A DNA stretch of 64,000 nucleotides, from assembly GCA_963678235.1 (NCBI GenBank), contig OY782766.1:1550001-1614000 (forward strand). The letters run 5' to 3'. Origin of the DNA: JABMQB01 sp963678235 (lineage in GTDB: Bacteria; Bacteroidota; Bacteroidia; Bacteroidales; Prolixibacteraceae). Every line of letters starts with the position of its first letter. Within the stretch, counting starts at the first letter, position 1. Below the pieces are notes generated by a model. The model saw only the letters and a list, made by a program, of their open reading frames with translations. It had not been told where the DNA came from and made no database searches. This document shows positions 1 to 9,619 of the stretch, piece after piece. The translations under genes and the position numbers were made by a program.

Positions 1-89
1 TTTAAGCAGTTCCAAATAATTTGGTTATATTCTAAAATACTTTAAACAGATATAACGTAAAGGTGTTATACTTATAAAAACTAAATAAT

Positions 90-863
90 ATGCAAGAAAA
101 ACCAGCATTTGAGGCGGTCATTTTCGACATGGACGGGGTTATCACAAAAACAGTATTAACGCATGCAGCGGCGTGGAAAAAGATGTTTGACGATTACCTA
201 AAAAAAAGGGAAGTTGAACACGGTGAAAAGTTTGTTGAATTCACACATGCAGGTGATTATCTTCCGTATGTTGACGGCAAACCTCGTTATAAAGGAGTAG
301 CCTCTTTTCTTGAATCACGGGGTATTAATATCCCTTTTGGCGATCCATCAGACACAACAGATATGGAAACTGTTTGTGGATTAGGAAATATGAAGAATAA
401 AGCATTTAACCTTGTGCTTGAAAAAGAAGGTGTTCAGGTTTATCCATCAACAGTGGCATTGCTAAAACAATTGAAAGAAGCAGGGGTTAAGCTCGGAGTA
501 GCATCATCAAGCAAAAACTGCAAACCAGTTTTAGAAGCTGTTAACCTACTTGAAATATTCGATGCCCGTGTTGACGGGGTCGTATCAGCCGAAATGGGGC
601 TGAACGGAAAACCTGAACCTGATATTTTCACTACAGCTTGCGATATTGTTGGTGCATCCTATGCAAATTCAATTGTTGTGGAAGACGCAGTGTCGGGTGT
701 GCAAGCAGGTGCAGCGGGAAATTTTGGGCTTACCATTGGAATTGCCCGTGAAAACAACCGGAAAGAACTGGAAGAAGGAGGAGCTGATATAGTCGTTGAA
801 GACCTTGAAGAAATCAATGGAATAGAAGGCTTAAACAAGATTTTCCTTAAATACAAGAAATAA
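90..863 (+). CDS. beta-phosphoglucomutase-like HAD hydrolase
   Basis: This 257-aa cytoplasmic protein is a HAD phosphatase/mutase of the beta-phosphoglucomutase group. It would interconvert beta-glucose-1-phosphate and glucose-6-phosphate. Visible motifs are FDMDG with nucleophile D13 and acid/base D15, the Ser motif SSSK (139-142), the Lys motif GKPEPD (173-178) and EDAVSG (198-203). The cap contains DYLPYVDGKPRY, which is typical of HAD proteins that travel with GH65 enzymes. It lies 16 nt upstream of a GH65 phosphorylase, and this pairing fits processing of the sugar-1-phosphate that enzyme releases. Mutase rather than phosphatase activity is inferred from context. Confidence 0.85.
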   Translation: MQEKPAFEAVIFDMDGVITKTVLTHAAAWKKMFDDYLKKREVEHGEKFVEFTHAGDYLPYVDGKPRYKGVASFLESRGINIPFGDPSDTTDMETVCGLGNMKNKAFNLVLEKEGVQVYPSTVALLKQLKEAGVKLGVASSSKNCKPVLEAVNLLEIFDARVDGVVSAEMGLNGKPEPDIFTTACDIVGASYANSIVVEDAVSGVQAGAAGNFGLTIGIARENNRKELEEGGADIVVEDLEEINGIEGLNKIFLKYKK

Positions 864-879
864 ATCCTAAAATATATTT

Positions 880-3285
880 ATGCATCAAAAACCGGACAAT
901 CAAAAATACAATGAATGGTCGTTGGTTTACAACGATTATGTGAGCGAAAAAGAAAAATCAAGAGAATCATTATTAACAGTTGGAAACGGTTACATGGGCA
1001 TAAGGGGTGCCCTCGAAGAATTTAAAGCCTGCAAAACTAATTACCCCGGAACATACATTGCTGGTTTGTACAACCGGTTGGTTTCAAAAGTCGCAGATAG
1101 GGATATTGAAAACGAAGACTTTGTGAATACCCCAAATTGGCTTTTTGTTGATTTTAAGATTGAAGGCAAAAATTGGTTTTCGGAAGGGTTGCATAAAATA
1201 GTTTCAATAAAACGGGAATTAAACTTTAAAAACGGAAGCCTTAAAAAAGAAATGATTGTTGAGGATTCCAAAGGCTATCAAACACAACTAAAAAGTGCTC
1301 GGTTTGCAAGCATGTCCAATCCTCATCTTGCAGCCATAAAATATTCCATCCAACCAATAAATTATTCTGGTTTATTCAATATTCAAACCCAAATTGATGG
1401 CAACATTGTTAATGGTGGTGTTGCAAGGTATAACGACCTTAACCAACAGCATCTACAAAGTAAAACAGAAGGAACAGATGGAAATAGTTCCTGGGTAAGT
1501 GTTGAAACCACTCAATCTGCCATTGAAATTGCTGTTGCGGCTAAACATGTTACTTTAGGTAAAGCGAAACAAATTGAAAGCAGCTCAAAACCTGGTGAAA
1601 GTACCACCCATTTTTTCGTTGATTTAAAAAAAGGACAGGAATTTGAATTTGAAAAAATTGTTGCAATCCATACATCGAAACCCGATGATGTACAGGACCC
1701 TTTATCCAGAAGCAAGGAAGCAATTGAAAAAACTGGCGACTTTGATTCTGAATTAAAATTAAGCGAAAAAGCCTGGAAAAAGATTTGGAACACCATTGAT
1801 ATTCGAATTGAAGGGGATGTAAAATCACAGATGTTAATTCGTCTGCATTTGTATCATTTAATGGTTTCAACCTCGCCCAACAACGTTAATATTGATGCCG
1901 GAATTGCTGCGCGCGGACTACATGGTGAAGCCTATCGCGGACATATTTTCTGGGATGAATTATATATCCTCCCTTTATACAATATTTTCTTCCCTGAAGT
2001 TGCAAAATCGGTATTGAATTACAGGGTAAAAAGAATTGAAAAAGCAAGGGCTTACGCAAAAGTACATGGTTACCAGGGAGCAATGTACCCCTGGCAAAGT
2101 GGAAGCGATGGACGAGAAGAAACCCAAACTATACATTTAAACCCGATCTCGGGCAAATGGGGCGACGATTACAGCTCTTTGCAAAGGCATATTTCCATTG
2201 CGATTGCATATAATACCTGGTATTACGTTCAGGTAACCAACGATTTTAAATTTTTAGAGGAAGGTGGTGCAGAAATGTTCCTCGAAATATGTAGGTTCTG
2301 GGCAAGCAAAAGCAAGCTGGATATCGAAACCGGGAAGTACTCTATCGCAAAGGTTATGGGACCAGATGAGTTTCATGAAGAACATAAAAACAGTGAAGGC
2401 GGCGGGGTTAAAGATAATGCATACACAAACATTATGGTAGCGTGGCTGTTTAGCAAAGCTGAAGGATTATTGAAAAAAATACCGGAAAGTTCTGCAGCCG
2501 AAATAACTTCAAAAATAAATCTTACGCCCAACGAAATTGGTGAGTGGAACAACATTGCAAAACACCTGAATATTCCTGTTTCGGGAAAAAGCATTATCGA
2601 ACAATTTGATGGCTATTTCGACCTTAAAGAATTGGATTGGGATGCTTACAAGGAAAAATATAAAAATATTTACCGTCTCGACCGGATTTTAAAAGCCGAA
2701 GGCAAGTCGCCAGACGATTACAAGCTGGCAAAGCAGGCAGATACCTTAATGACCTTTTACAATATCGATGAAGAAGACATAAGCCAAATCCTTCAAAATT
2801 CAGGTGCTTCCATCAGTAATGATTATTTAGAAAAGAACTACCATTATTACCTCGAACGGACATCGCATGGTTCAACTTTAAGCCGTGTGGTACATGCATA
2901 TCTGGCGAATATTTTTGGGGATAAGGATTTAGCCAATGAATTATATTTTGAAGCTTTGGCTAGCGATTACACAGATATTCAGGGAGGAACCACTGCAGAA
3001 GGAATCCATGCCGGAGTAATGGGTGGAACTGTTTTAATGGCTATCACTTCGTATGGAGGAATTAACCTGAAAAAAGAGCTGTTGCATATTAATCCTACAC
3101 TGCCTAAAAAATGGAAATCCCTCAAATTTAAGCTCACTTTTAAAAACAATTTATATGAATTTCATATTACCCCTTCCGAAATTAAAATAATTGTAAATAG
3201 TGGGATTTCTAAGGAAGTTGAGGTTATTGTATCAAATAAAAAAATAAATTTGCCAACCAATAAGCAAATCAATTTGAATTATTAA
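880..3285 (+). CDS. GH65 glycoside phosphorylase (maltose/kojibiose/trehalose phosphorylase type)
   Basis: This 801-aa protein is a full-length family 65 glycoside hydrolase/phosphorylase with no signal peptide, so it is cytoplasmic. The N-terminal beta-sandwich has the ESLLTVGNGYMGIRG signature. The central (alpha/alpha)6 barrel has FWDELYILP and the GPDEFHE motif, whose Glu at about residue 497 is the expected general acid. HGSTLS and TAEGIHAG lie near the end and match the family's phosphate-binding and barrel motifs. It probably cleaves an alpha-linked glucose disaccharide with phosphate to give beta-glucose-1-phosphate, the substrate of the mutase encoded just upstream. Which disaccharide is used cannot be read from the sequence. 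Confidence 0.9.
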   Translation: MHQKPDNQKYNEWSLVYNDYVSEKEKSRESLLTVGNGYMGIRGALEEFKACKTNYPGTYIAGLYNRLVSKVADRDIENEDFVNTPNWLFVDFKIEGKNWFSEGLHKIVSIKRELNFKNGSLKKEMIVEDSKGYQTQLKSARFASMSNPHLAAIKYSIQPINYSGLFNIQTQIDGNIVNGGVARYNDLNQQHLQSKTEGTDGNSSWVSVETTQSAIEIAVAAKHVTLGKAKQIESSSKPGESTTHFFVDLKKGQEFEFEKIVAIHTSKPDDVQDPLSRSKEAIEKTGDFDSELKLSEKAWKKIWNTIDIRIEGDVKSQMLIRLHLYHLMVSTSPNNVNIDAGIAARGLHGEAYRGHIFWDELYILPLYNIFFPEVAKSVLNYRVKRIEKARAYAKVHGYQGAMYPWQSGSDGREETQTIHLNPISGKWGDDYSSLQRHISIAIAYNTWYYVQVTNDFKFLEEGGAEMFLEICRFWASKSKLDIETGKYSIAKVMGPDEFHEEHKNSEGGGVKDNAYTNIMVAWLFSKAEGLLKKIPESSAAEITSKINLTPNEIGEWNNIAKHLNIPVSGKSIIEQFDGYFDLKELDWDAYKEKYKNIYRLDRILKAEGKSPDDYKLAKQADTLMTFYNIDEEDISQILQNSGASISNDYLEKNYHYYLERTSHGSTLSRVVHAYLANIFGDKDLANELYFEALASDYTDIQGGTTAEGIHAGVMGGTVLMAITSYGGINLKKELLHINPTLPKKWKSLKFKLTFKNNLYEFHITPSEIKIIVNSGISKEVEVIVSNKKINLPTNKQINLNY

Positions 3286-3304
3286 TTTATTAAAGTAGTG
3301 CTGT

Positions 3305-3967
3305 ATGTTGGGGGACGTACTCTTAATTAATGACTTACATAAAAAAGCGGCAAAATCAATTTATGATTTTCTGCTGGAAGAGCTCAGAACTAAAAAGAAA
3401 GGATATCGGTTTATTGTAGCCATATCAGGAGAATCGGGTGCCGGAAAATCAGAGCTTTCCCATTCGCTGGCCTTGCTTCTGAAAAAAGGTAATCAGCGTG
3501 TTAAAATCCTTCACACCGACAATTATTACAAAATTGCCCCCAATGAACGAAATGCCTGGAGACAAGCGCGAGGATTAAAACATGTTGGCACCACCGAATA
3601 TGACTGGAAACTTTTAGACAGGAATATCCGTGAATTTAAAGAAGGCAGGGAAGCACTTATGCCCTGTGTTGATATAGTTTCAAAACAAATTGATAAACTT
3701 ATCACTGACTTCTCGGATATTGAAGTTCTTGTTGTGGACGGTTTATATGCCATCAAACTTAAAAAGGTTGATTTAAAAGTTTACATCGACCTTACTTACC
3801 ACGACACAAAAAAAAACAGGGGAGGCAGGGGCAAAGAAGACAACGACGAATTCAGGTTTCAGGTACTTGAGCGCGAACATCAAAGCATGCTGGAATTAAA
3901 ACCCAAAGCCCATTTAATCGTTAATAAAGACTACGACGTCATTAAGGTTCAACAAGAACCCGTTTAA
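3305..3967 (+). CDS. uridine kinase-like P-loop kinase
   Basis: This 220-aa cytoplasmic protein has a clear Walker A motif, GESGAGKS (42-49), a uridine-kinase-like HTDNYYK segment near 70 and a Walker B-like VLVVDGLYA strand. The fold is that of uridine kinases/phosphoribulokinases, but the substrate is not evident. It starts 19 nt after the GH65 gene and is probably the third gene of the same operon, so it may act on a sugar or nucleoside produced in that pathway (inference). A terminator follows directly. Confidence 0.7.
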   Translation: MLGDVLLINDLHKKAAKSIYDFLLEELRTKKKGYRFIVAISGESGAGKSELSHSLALLLKKGNQRVKILHTDNYYKIAPNERNAWRQARGLKHVGTTEYDWKLLDRNIREFKEGREALMPCVDIVSKQIDKLITDFSDIEVLVVDGLYAIKLKKVDLKVYIDLTYHDTKKNRGGRGKEDNDEFRFQVLEREHQSMLELKPKAHLIVNKDYDVIKVQQEPV

Positions 3968-3975
3968 ACATAAAA

Positions 3976-3996
3976 AAATCCCGAAAATCGGGATTT
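3976..3996. terminator. bidirectional intrinsic terminator
   Basis: A perfect 9-bp stem (AAATCCCGA / TCGGGATTT) with a 3-nt A loop sits between the convergent kinase and amidohydrolase genes. The left A-run serves the minus strand as a U-tract and the ATTTCTCTT tail serves the plus strand weakly. Confidence 0.7.
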
Positions 3997-4024
3997 CTCT
4001 TGTAAGGAAATTGAGTTCTCCCCT

Positions 4025-5584
4025 CTAATTGATACCCAAAAAACGTCTTGGATTTTCCCCGGCAATACGATCAAAATCGCTACCAAAGGCAGTTTTAAAA
4101 TCGGTGTAATACTGTTGTATGGTTGGTCCGAAGAACTGTGCCAGAAAAAAATCAGACCCGTATAATAATTTAGACTTTTCGTATTCAGATAGCCTGTTAT
4201 AAAAGCTTTCTTTGAATGTTTCCAGATTTTCTTTAATCGTAAATATTAGCTTATCCTTTCCGGGCGAATGAATTAATTTCCCTTCTGAAAAACAAGATAA
4301 ATCGGTGTATGCATTGGGATAAGCTTCATTGCGGACCAAGTCAAATATTTCTTTCGCCCAGTTATCAATTAGTCCGCCGTAATAAAGTGCATTCCACATT
4401 ACTGCCCTTTCACGGTAGGTTAGGTCTTCTCTCAAATACATAAATTTGTTCTTTTTTATAAACCCCGACAAAATAATCCTTTGCTGCTTTGGTGTTAAAT
4501 GGCTTATTAGTTCTTCTAAATCTTCAGTTTCAAATTTAGTTTTCGGGAATTTATAATTTAGATAGTCCATAATTTGCCCACTTCCTCCAAAATGTGCAAA
4601 GTTGATGTGCAGGTTTTTATATTTTTTCAATACCAATTCCCAAAGTTTTGGGTGGTTCAACATTCGTGCCCTTTCTTTTATGGCATCGCTCACTTTCAAA
4701 CTAAAAAACTGGTTCTGAAATTTAATGGTTTTACGTATCCTGACAACCTGCTCATTCATAAACACATGCCCCCTAATTGCCAGGTTTGTGGAAAAGCATG
4801 CAAAACCTGCATTCGAATTATGCACCGTAATTGGGATTTTATTTGCTTCACCAAAGGCATAAACCCCGTTGTTTCCCATTAAAACCGGATCGGTTGGAGA
4901 AAACCCCGCAGGAGCATAAAGTTTTATGCCAAAAAACTTAGGGTTATCCCCCAATAGTTTCTCTTCCAGTTTTTTAACAATCGCTACTTTCCCTTTATTT
5001 TCACGCCTCGGGTCCACACTGAAAAATGGCTTAAAGTTCGAGTATTTTCCGGCTAAATATTCCAGGTCATTAATTTGTTGTGTATAATTGGCATCGTCAA
5101 AAAAATTAACTTCATTATCCTTCTTTTTCTTAAAACTTTTTTCAAGTTTCTCAATATTGTCCTTTAATTTATCGATTATCTGAAGCAGTTCCGGTTCATC
5201 TTTAAACTTACGCCTAATTTTACCTTTAACAATGGGCAGGATTTTGCATATTACCCAGAAAATCCTTTTTATGCGTCTTCTGTAGCGGTTGTTTTTAGAT
5301 TCGTTCCCATCGTTGTCGTCAACATAGGTTAAATCAAACATTAGAGGTGTAACAACCAACTCTTTGTTATACGCATTATTTAGCACTTCAAAAACATCTT
5401 CGCTCGATTGTGTTACATCGTCCAATACTTTGCTAATCCCTTCAATTTTATATTTTAATTTATCGGAAGGTAAATCATCATCAAGAATCTCTTCGATGGT
5501 AAGTAAAGATTGGATAATGTTTACAAGTTTGCGAACAACAACATTTTTGTTAAATACGTGGCAATGGATATCATAGTGTGTCAT
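4025..5584 (-). CDS. TIM-barrel metal-dependent amidohydrolase, unknown substrate
   Basis: This 519-aa protein begins at the ATG giving MTHYDIHCHVF, only 10 nt after the preceding gene's stop; a longer frame exists upstream but would overlap that gene. The N-terminal HxH (H7, H9) is the beta-1 metal-binding motif of the amidohydrolase superfamily. INFAHFGG and the C-terminal YGSDFF (Asp about 478) fit the later His and the beta-8 Asp ligand. Residues about 120-190 form a charged, Lys-rich insertion. It has no signal peptide, so it is probably cytoplasmic. It is the last gene of a four-gene operon of unknown function, and the substrate cannot be assigned. Confidence 0.7.
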   Translation of the reverse strand: MTHYDIHCHVFNKNVVVRKLVNIIQSLLTIEEILDDDLPSDKLKYKIEGISKVLDDVTQSSEDVFEVLNNAYNKELVVTPLMFDLTYVDDNDGNESKNNRYRRRIKRIFWVICKILPIVKGKIRRKFKDEPELLQIIDKLKDNIEKLEKSFKKKKDNEVNFFDDANYTQQINDLEYLAGKYSNFKPFFSVDPRRENKGKVAIVKKLEEKLLGDNPKFFGIKLYAPAGFSPTDPVLMGNNGVYAFGEANKIPITVHNSNAGFACFSTNLAIRGHVFMNEQVVRIRKTIKFQNQFFSLKVSDAIKERARMLNHPKLWELVLKKYKNLHINFAHFGGSGQIMDYLNYKFPKTKFETEDLEELISHLTPKQQRIILSGFIKKNKFMYLREDLTYRERAVMWNALYYGGLIDNWAKEIFDLVRNEAYPNAYTDLSCFSEGKLIHSPGKDKLIFTIKENLETFKESFYNRLSEYEKSKLLYGSDFFLAQFFGPTIQQYYTDFKTAFGSDFDRIAGENPRRFLGIN

Positions 5585-5594
5585 GGGGAATAAT

Positions 5595-5867
5595 TTATAG
5601 AAGTTTTGAAACCAGGGACACCACAATTTTTCCAAATTTCTCAGAATTGGAAAAGATGGAGTTGATCTTGTTATTGGTGTTTTCTGCCGATTGTACAATA
5701 TCAATTAGCTCGTTTAATTTGGCTGTATCTCCTTTTTCAGGACAAACAGCAGCAATAATATCATTCGACAAGGTTGTTTTTTGCTCGATTTGAGTTGCAT
5801 ATTTTTTGTCTGTTGCATCGGCAGCATCGTTCAAGATATTATCTAAATTATTTGGATCGAAAACCAT
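5595..5867 (-). CDS. small hypothetical protein (90 aa)
   Basis: This 90-aa soluble protein has no signal peptide or TM segment. It starts MVFDPNNLDNILNDAAD, is mainly helical by composition, and ends with a hydrophobic stretch, GKIVVSLVSKLL. I do not recognise a family. It lies 21 nt after the lipoprotein gene and 10 nt before the amidohydrolase gene, so co-translation with both is likely and supports its being real. Confidence 0.65.
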   Translation of the reverse strand: MVFDPNNLDNILNDAADATDKKYATQIEQKTTLSNDIIAAVCPEKGDTAKLNELIDIVQSAENTNNKINSIFSNSEKFGKIVVSLVSKLL

Positions 5868-5888
5868 AATGTATGTGTTTTAAGTTGT

Positions 5889-6557
5889 TTAAATCTTTGA
5901 TTTTAGTTCTTTAAGTTTTTGAAGGTATTCCTCCACTTTCTCCTCTTGTTGTTGAACGGTTTCTGCTTTATCTGTAAGGTCAGAAACGAAGCTGTCAACT
6001 TTATCGATTGTATTGTTAATTTTATCCTCCGTTATACCAAACATGCTCAAATACTTATTCCTGTTCTCGTCCACCTTAACAGCAGAATTCAAATAACTTG
6101 TAATTGCATTGTTTGCACTTTTTATCGAGGTATAACTATCCCTGATTTCTTGCTCCAACTTTTGCTCAATATCGTTTAAAGGTTGAACCAGTTCGAGGCG
6201 TTTTGCATTAATTTTTTCCTGCATTCCGGTACCCAGTTGAATAATAAAATCCATTCGTTGCTGAATGTCATTCGAACTTACAATTTCGTTCCATTTTGAC
6301 TCGACCGTTGGGTTTGCAAATACATTTTTGGCAAATTCGGGAATCCATGTTTTCGAAATAAAATCATCCAATTCGCTTCTCTTTTCATCAAAATAAACGT
6401 GTAATAAATTAATATGCGATTGTTCAACACTTGCTACCCGTTTCCCTATTTCTTCCGATAATACAGGTGCTTGCTTTGGGATTGAGATACATCCAATATT
6501 TAGGGATAATAAGACTATAATAAATCCTTTAAAAAAATTAGCTCTCATTGAATACAT
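5889..6557 (-). CDS. coiled-coil lipoprotein, unknown function
   Basis: This 222-aa protein has an N-terminal hydrophobic signal ending in a lipobox-like LNIGC (Cys about 23), so it is probably a lipoprotein. The mature part is highly charged and helical. The C-terminal 45 residues (VDSFVSDL to LKELKSKI) look like a continuous coiled coil. The start overlaps the end of the upstream membrane-protein gene by 20 nt, which implies translational coupling; M4 (MRANFFKG) is an alternative start just inside. No family is recognised. It may form an envelope complex with the membrane protein (inference). Confidence 0.7.
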   Translation of the reverse strand: MYSMRANFFKGFIIVLLSLNIGCISIPKQAPVLSEEIGKRVASVEQSHINLLHVYFDEKRSELDDFISKTWIPEFAKNVFANPTVESKWNEIVSSNDIQQRMDFIIQLGTGMQEKINAKRLELVQPLNDIEQKLEQEIRDSYTSIKSANNAITSYLNSAVKVDENRNKYLSMFGITEDKINNTIDKVDSFVSDLTDKAETVQQQEEKVEEYLQKLKELKSKI

Positions 6558-7476
6558 TATTTAGGATATCATCAATTGATTTTTGAACATCTTCGATCGG
6601 CTTATTTGAAGAAAGTGCCGACTTCAGTTTAGTAAGGTTTTGTATAAAAGCCTGTTTTGCTGAAAGGTTTTCTTTTTCGTGCAAGGCTTGCAAATTAGTA
6701 AGTTTTTGATTCAAAACATCTTCCTGCTTTCCGATGAATATTGACTCAACCGCAAACACCAGCCTTGTCAGGATCCGATATACCAGCGCCGCGGAAAAAC
6801 CTCCAAGCATGGCGAGTAATGGGATTGTCAGTTTTAATCCGGAGTCACCAGCAGGTTTAAAATCGATTGCTTCTGTTAAAACCACTGCCATCATTAATCC
6901 TGCAATAATCCCCAGCAATAACCTGATCCAATAAGAGGTTTCAAACTTAGGATCGTAAGTACCGTTGTTTAAATAGGTATTCACCTGAAACAAAGCACTA
7001 AAACACCCTCCCAATGCTGCAGCAGACAAAATAAACCCCAAATTGATCAGTAATTCCCAGCCCGAACTTTTCAAGATACCTTCAGCCAACGATTGTGTAT
7101 TTACGCATGGTGACAAACTAATTCCAATGAATGCAATCAGACAAACAACAGTAACAATTACGAGCCTTCGAACCAGCCAAACGGGGCCCAAAAAAGTATA
7201 CCACTTCTCTTTTCTGGCTTCGTTGTACAACAACAAAATACTCATTGGTTTTGCAGGAAGGAGTTTTTGTGAAAGCTGGTTGTGCAAGGTTAAAATCTCT
7301 GCATTTGAAAGGTTTAATTCTACAGGGTTTTCAATATTATTGTCAAGTATTTTCTCTGTCAGTGGAGGTATGGTTTTTCCCTCCGATGCCAGATATTTAA
7401 TCATAGCAATATTTTCCTGTAGCAGTCTTTTTTTAATTGGATGAGAAATTGGTTTTAACGCTTCTTCCTCTTTCAT
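6538..7476 (-). CDS. four-TM membrane protein with cytoplasmic helical ends
   Basis: This 312-aa protein has a soluble, charged N-terminal part of about 100 residues. Four hydrophobic helices follow at roughly 105-123, 141-163, 184-204 and 215-235. The C-terminal tail of about 75 residues is Lys/Gln-rich and probably coiled. The third and fourth helices are Gly/Ala rich (GIIAGLMM, LAMLGGFSAAL). I do not recognise a named family. It is the first gene of the operon leading to the lipoprotein, the 90-aa protein and the amidohydrolase. Confidence 0.7.
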   Translation of the reverse strand: MKEEEALKPISHPIKKRLLQENIAMIKYLASEGKTIPPLTEKILDNNIENPVELNLSNAEILTLHNQLSQKLLPAKPMSILLLYNEARKEKWYTFLGPVWLVRRLVIVTVVCLIAFIGISLSPCVNTQSLAEGILKSSGWELLINLGFILSAAALGGCFSALFQVNTYLNNGTYDPKFETSYWIRLLLGIIAGLMMAVVLTEAIDFKPAGDSGLKLTIPLLAMLGGFSAALVYRILTRLVFAVESIFIGKQEDVLNQKLTNLQALHEKENLSAKQAFIQNLTKLKSALSSNKPIEDVQKSIDDILNNVFNES

Positions 7477-7725
7477 TGTGTATTTGGATTAGTAGTAAAC
7501 AATAGGGTTATCAGTTAAAATAAATGTTATAAAATTTAGGAGCACTCGACAATGGAGCAGGGCCACATTAGGATTTTCCGTTGAAAATCATTTTCAAATT
7601 ACCACATTAGTTTGACAAATACAATTTCTTCGTGCCACTTTTATAAAAAAGTATCTAATATTAGAACAAGGCATCGGTTATTGTCCATATTTTTTGCATT
7701 TTTAAAGAATCCAAAATTAACCTGT

Positions 7726-8493
7726 ATGAAACCACTAAATTATATCCTGGCTTTTATTATTCTTTTTGCAAGCTCCTGTGCTGCCCAACCGAAGGGTTCC
7801 TTAAAAAACAAAAAGGTTTTAATTACTTATGGTGGTAATAAGACACATCAGCCTAAAGAATGCGTGGAAATCTTGCTTCCGTGGTTGAAATCTGAAGGTG
7901 CTCTGGTTGATACCTTTTCATCTCTCAATATTTATGCGAATACTGAATACACGGAAAGTGTTGATTTGATCATACAGACCATCACATCTTCAACAATAAA
8001 CAAAGAACAAGAACAAGGATTACTTACGGCTGTAAAAAACGGTGCAGGTATTGCCGGATGGCATGGTGGCTTAGGCGATTCTTTTCGGAATAACCCGAAA
8101 TATCAATATATGATTGGAGGCCAATGGGTAGCCCACCCCGGAGGAATAATCGATTACACAGTTAACATAAGAAAACCGAATGTTCCAATAATGCAGGGCA
8201 TAAGTGATTTTCAAATGCACAGCGAACAATATTACATGCATGTTGATCCAAATATACAGGTGCTTGCAAGCACAGAATTTAAGGGAGATAATGATCCCTG
8301 GATTGATGGCTGTGTTATCCCTGTCGTTTGGAAGAAAACATACGGAAAAGGGCGGGTATTCTACTCGTCGCTTGGGCATGTTGCCGCTGAATTTGAAGTT
8401 TCTGAAGTTTGGGAGATCCTTAAACGCGGAATAATCTGGAGCAGCGAAAGCCGTTATTCCCCAACCGAAAAATGGGTAGAGCCTGCCTATTAA
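7726..8493 (+). CDS. ThuA-domain lipoprotein
   Basis: A start at 7726 gives a 255-aa product with a good lipoprotein signal ending ASSC; the frame continues upstream without a signal-like start. The body matches the ThuA/trehalose-utilisation fold, a glutamine-amidotransferase-like fold: KVLITYGGNKTH, GAGIAGWHGGLGD, MHSEQYYM and GKGRVFYSSLGH. ThuA-domain proteins occur in sugar-processing loci, often with an unclear catalytic role. It stands alone, separated by 240 nt from the next gene. Exact function is unknown. Confidence 0.8.
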   Translation: MKPLNYILAFIILFASSCAAQPKGSLKNKKVLITYGGNKTHQPKECVEILLPWLKSEGALVDTFSSLNIYANTEYTESVDLIIQTITSSTINKEQEQGLLTAVKNGAGIAGWHGGLGDSFRNNPKYQYMIGGQWVAHPGGIIDYTVNIRKPNVPIMQGISDFQMHSEQYYMHVDPNIQVLASTEFKGDNDPWIDGCVIPVVWKKTYGKGRVFYSSLGHVAAEFEVSEVWEILKRGIIWSSESRYSPTEKWVEPAY

Positions 8494-8734
8494 TTTTCTT
8501 ACAGAAATTCCAGAACTTTTTAATTTTGAACATCTTTTTTAAGTTGACCTTCGTCTTGAATAATTCCTTATTCTCCATGCTCAACTTATACTCCCATTCC
8601 TTTATCAACAAATGTAAATGAAATCTATCTGGCAAATATTTTTCTTTGCCGATAAATAACAAAAGGGGTTGATCTAAAGTCGATTATTTCATTCATAAAA
8701 CCCTGCATTTAATTAGACATTAAAACGAAACCAC

Positions 8735-9568
8735 ATGAGAACATTTAGATTAGGAATTGCCATTGTTTTAACCACTTTTATAGGATCAATAGCGGAAGGT
8801 TTTTGCGTAAGTAATAAAATAATAAAAGAAAACTTTTCTATTAAAGATATTCCAGTAACAGTTTGTTACAGTAACGAATGCGCTAAAAATACCTTATTAA
8901 TACTTAGTCACGGGTTTAACGGATCAAAAGAAAACTGGAACCACAAAATGGAAGTGCTTGCCCAAAAGGGATATTATACGGTTGCCCTTGACAACCGGTA
9001 CCATGGGGGAAGGAAAGGCATGTCGCTGGAAGAAAAAGTAATGACCAAAGAGGGCTTGATCAATGTTGTTGCTTTAAGAAAACTGATCTATGAAACCGCC
9101 TCTGATGTTTCTGTCCTGATTGATTATTTTATGCAAAAGAAGACCCTGAAATTTGAAAAAATAGGTATGATGGGTATTTCGTTGGGAGGATATATAACTT
9201 ATGCCAGCCTGGCAAACGATGAGCGAATTTCGTTTGCAGTCCCATTAATTAGTTCTCCCTTTTGGGACGATATTCCTGAAAACCCAATTTTTCTTCGAAC
9301 GCCTGATTCATTGGAAAAACTTAAAAAATACTCAAGCCTGCACAGTCCTGCAAGTCATATTAACAAAATGACCAATCGGAATATTTTAGGTCTTATTGGT
9401 AAAAACGACACTCATTTTGATGTCGCCAGGGTTATGGAATTCTATCAGCAATTAAAGAATATAGACACTCTGGAAAAATTCAAAAAAGAACTTAAAATAT
9501 ACGATGTAGCCCATGAGGTAAATGAAACCATGTGGAATGATGTTTTGTCCTGGTTGGAAGAGCTTTAA
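8735..9568 (+). CDS. exported alpha/beta-hydrolase
   Basis: This 277-aa protein has an N-terminal hydrophobic export segment (residues 5-22). The alpha/beta-hydrolase fold is shown by the oxyanion-loop motif SHGFNGS (58-64), the nucleophile elbow GISLGG with S149, a probable acid in GKNDTHFD (D225 or D229) and H260 in VAHEVNE. It belongs to the dienelactone-hydrolase/S9-like esterase group and is likely a periplasmic esterase or peptidase. The substrate is not predictable. Its neighbours give no operon context. Confidence 0.75.
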   Translation: MRTFRLGIAIVLTTFIGSIAEGFCVSNKIIKENFSIKDIPVTVCYSNECAKNTLLILSHGFNGSKENWNHKMEVLAQKGYYTVALDNRYHGGRKGMSLEEKVMTKEGLINVVALRKLIYETASDVSVLIDYFMQKKTLKFEKIGMMGISLGGYITYASLANDERISFAVPLISSPFWDDIPENPIFLRTPDSLEKLKKYSSLHSPASHINKMTNRNILGLIGKNDTHFDVARVMEFYQQLKNIDTLEKFKKELKIYDVAHEVNETMWNDVLSWLEEL

Positions 9569-9619
9569 TTTTGGTGGGATATATCAATAACCATTGTATT
9601 TTATCATTGGTATCCGGTA

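Noticed and set aside
4574..5793. Several plus-strand frames opposite the amidohydrolase gene
   Set aside because: They are antisense shadows of a strongly coding minus-strand frame with clear motifs.
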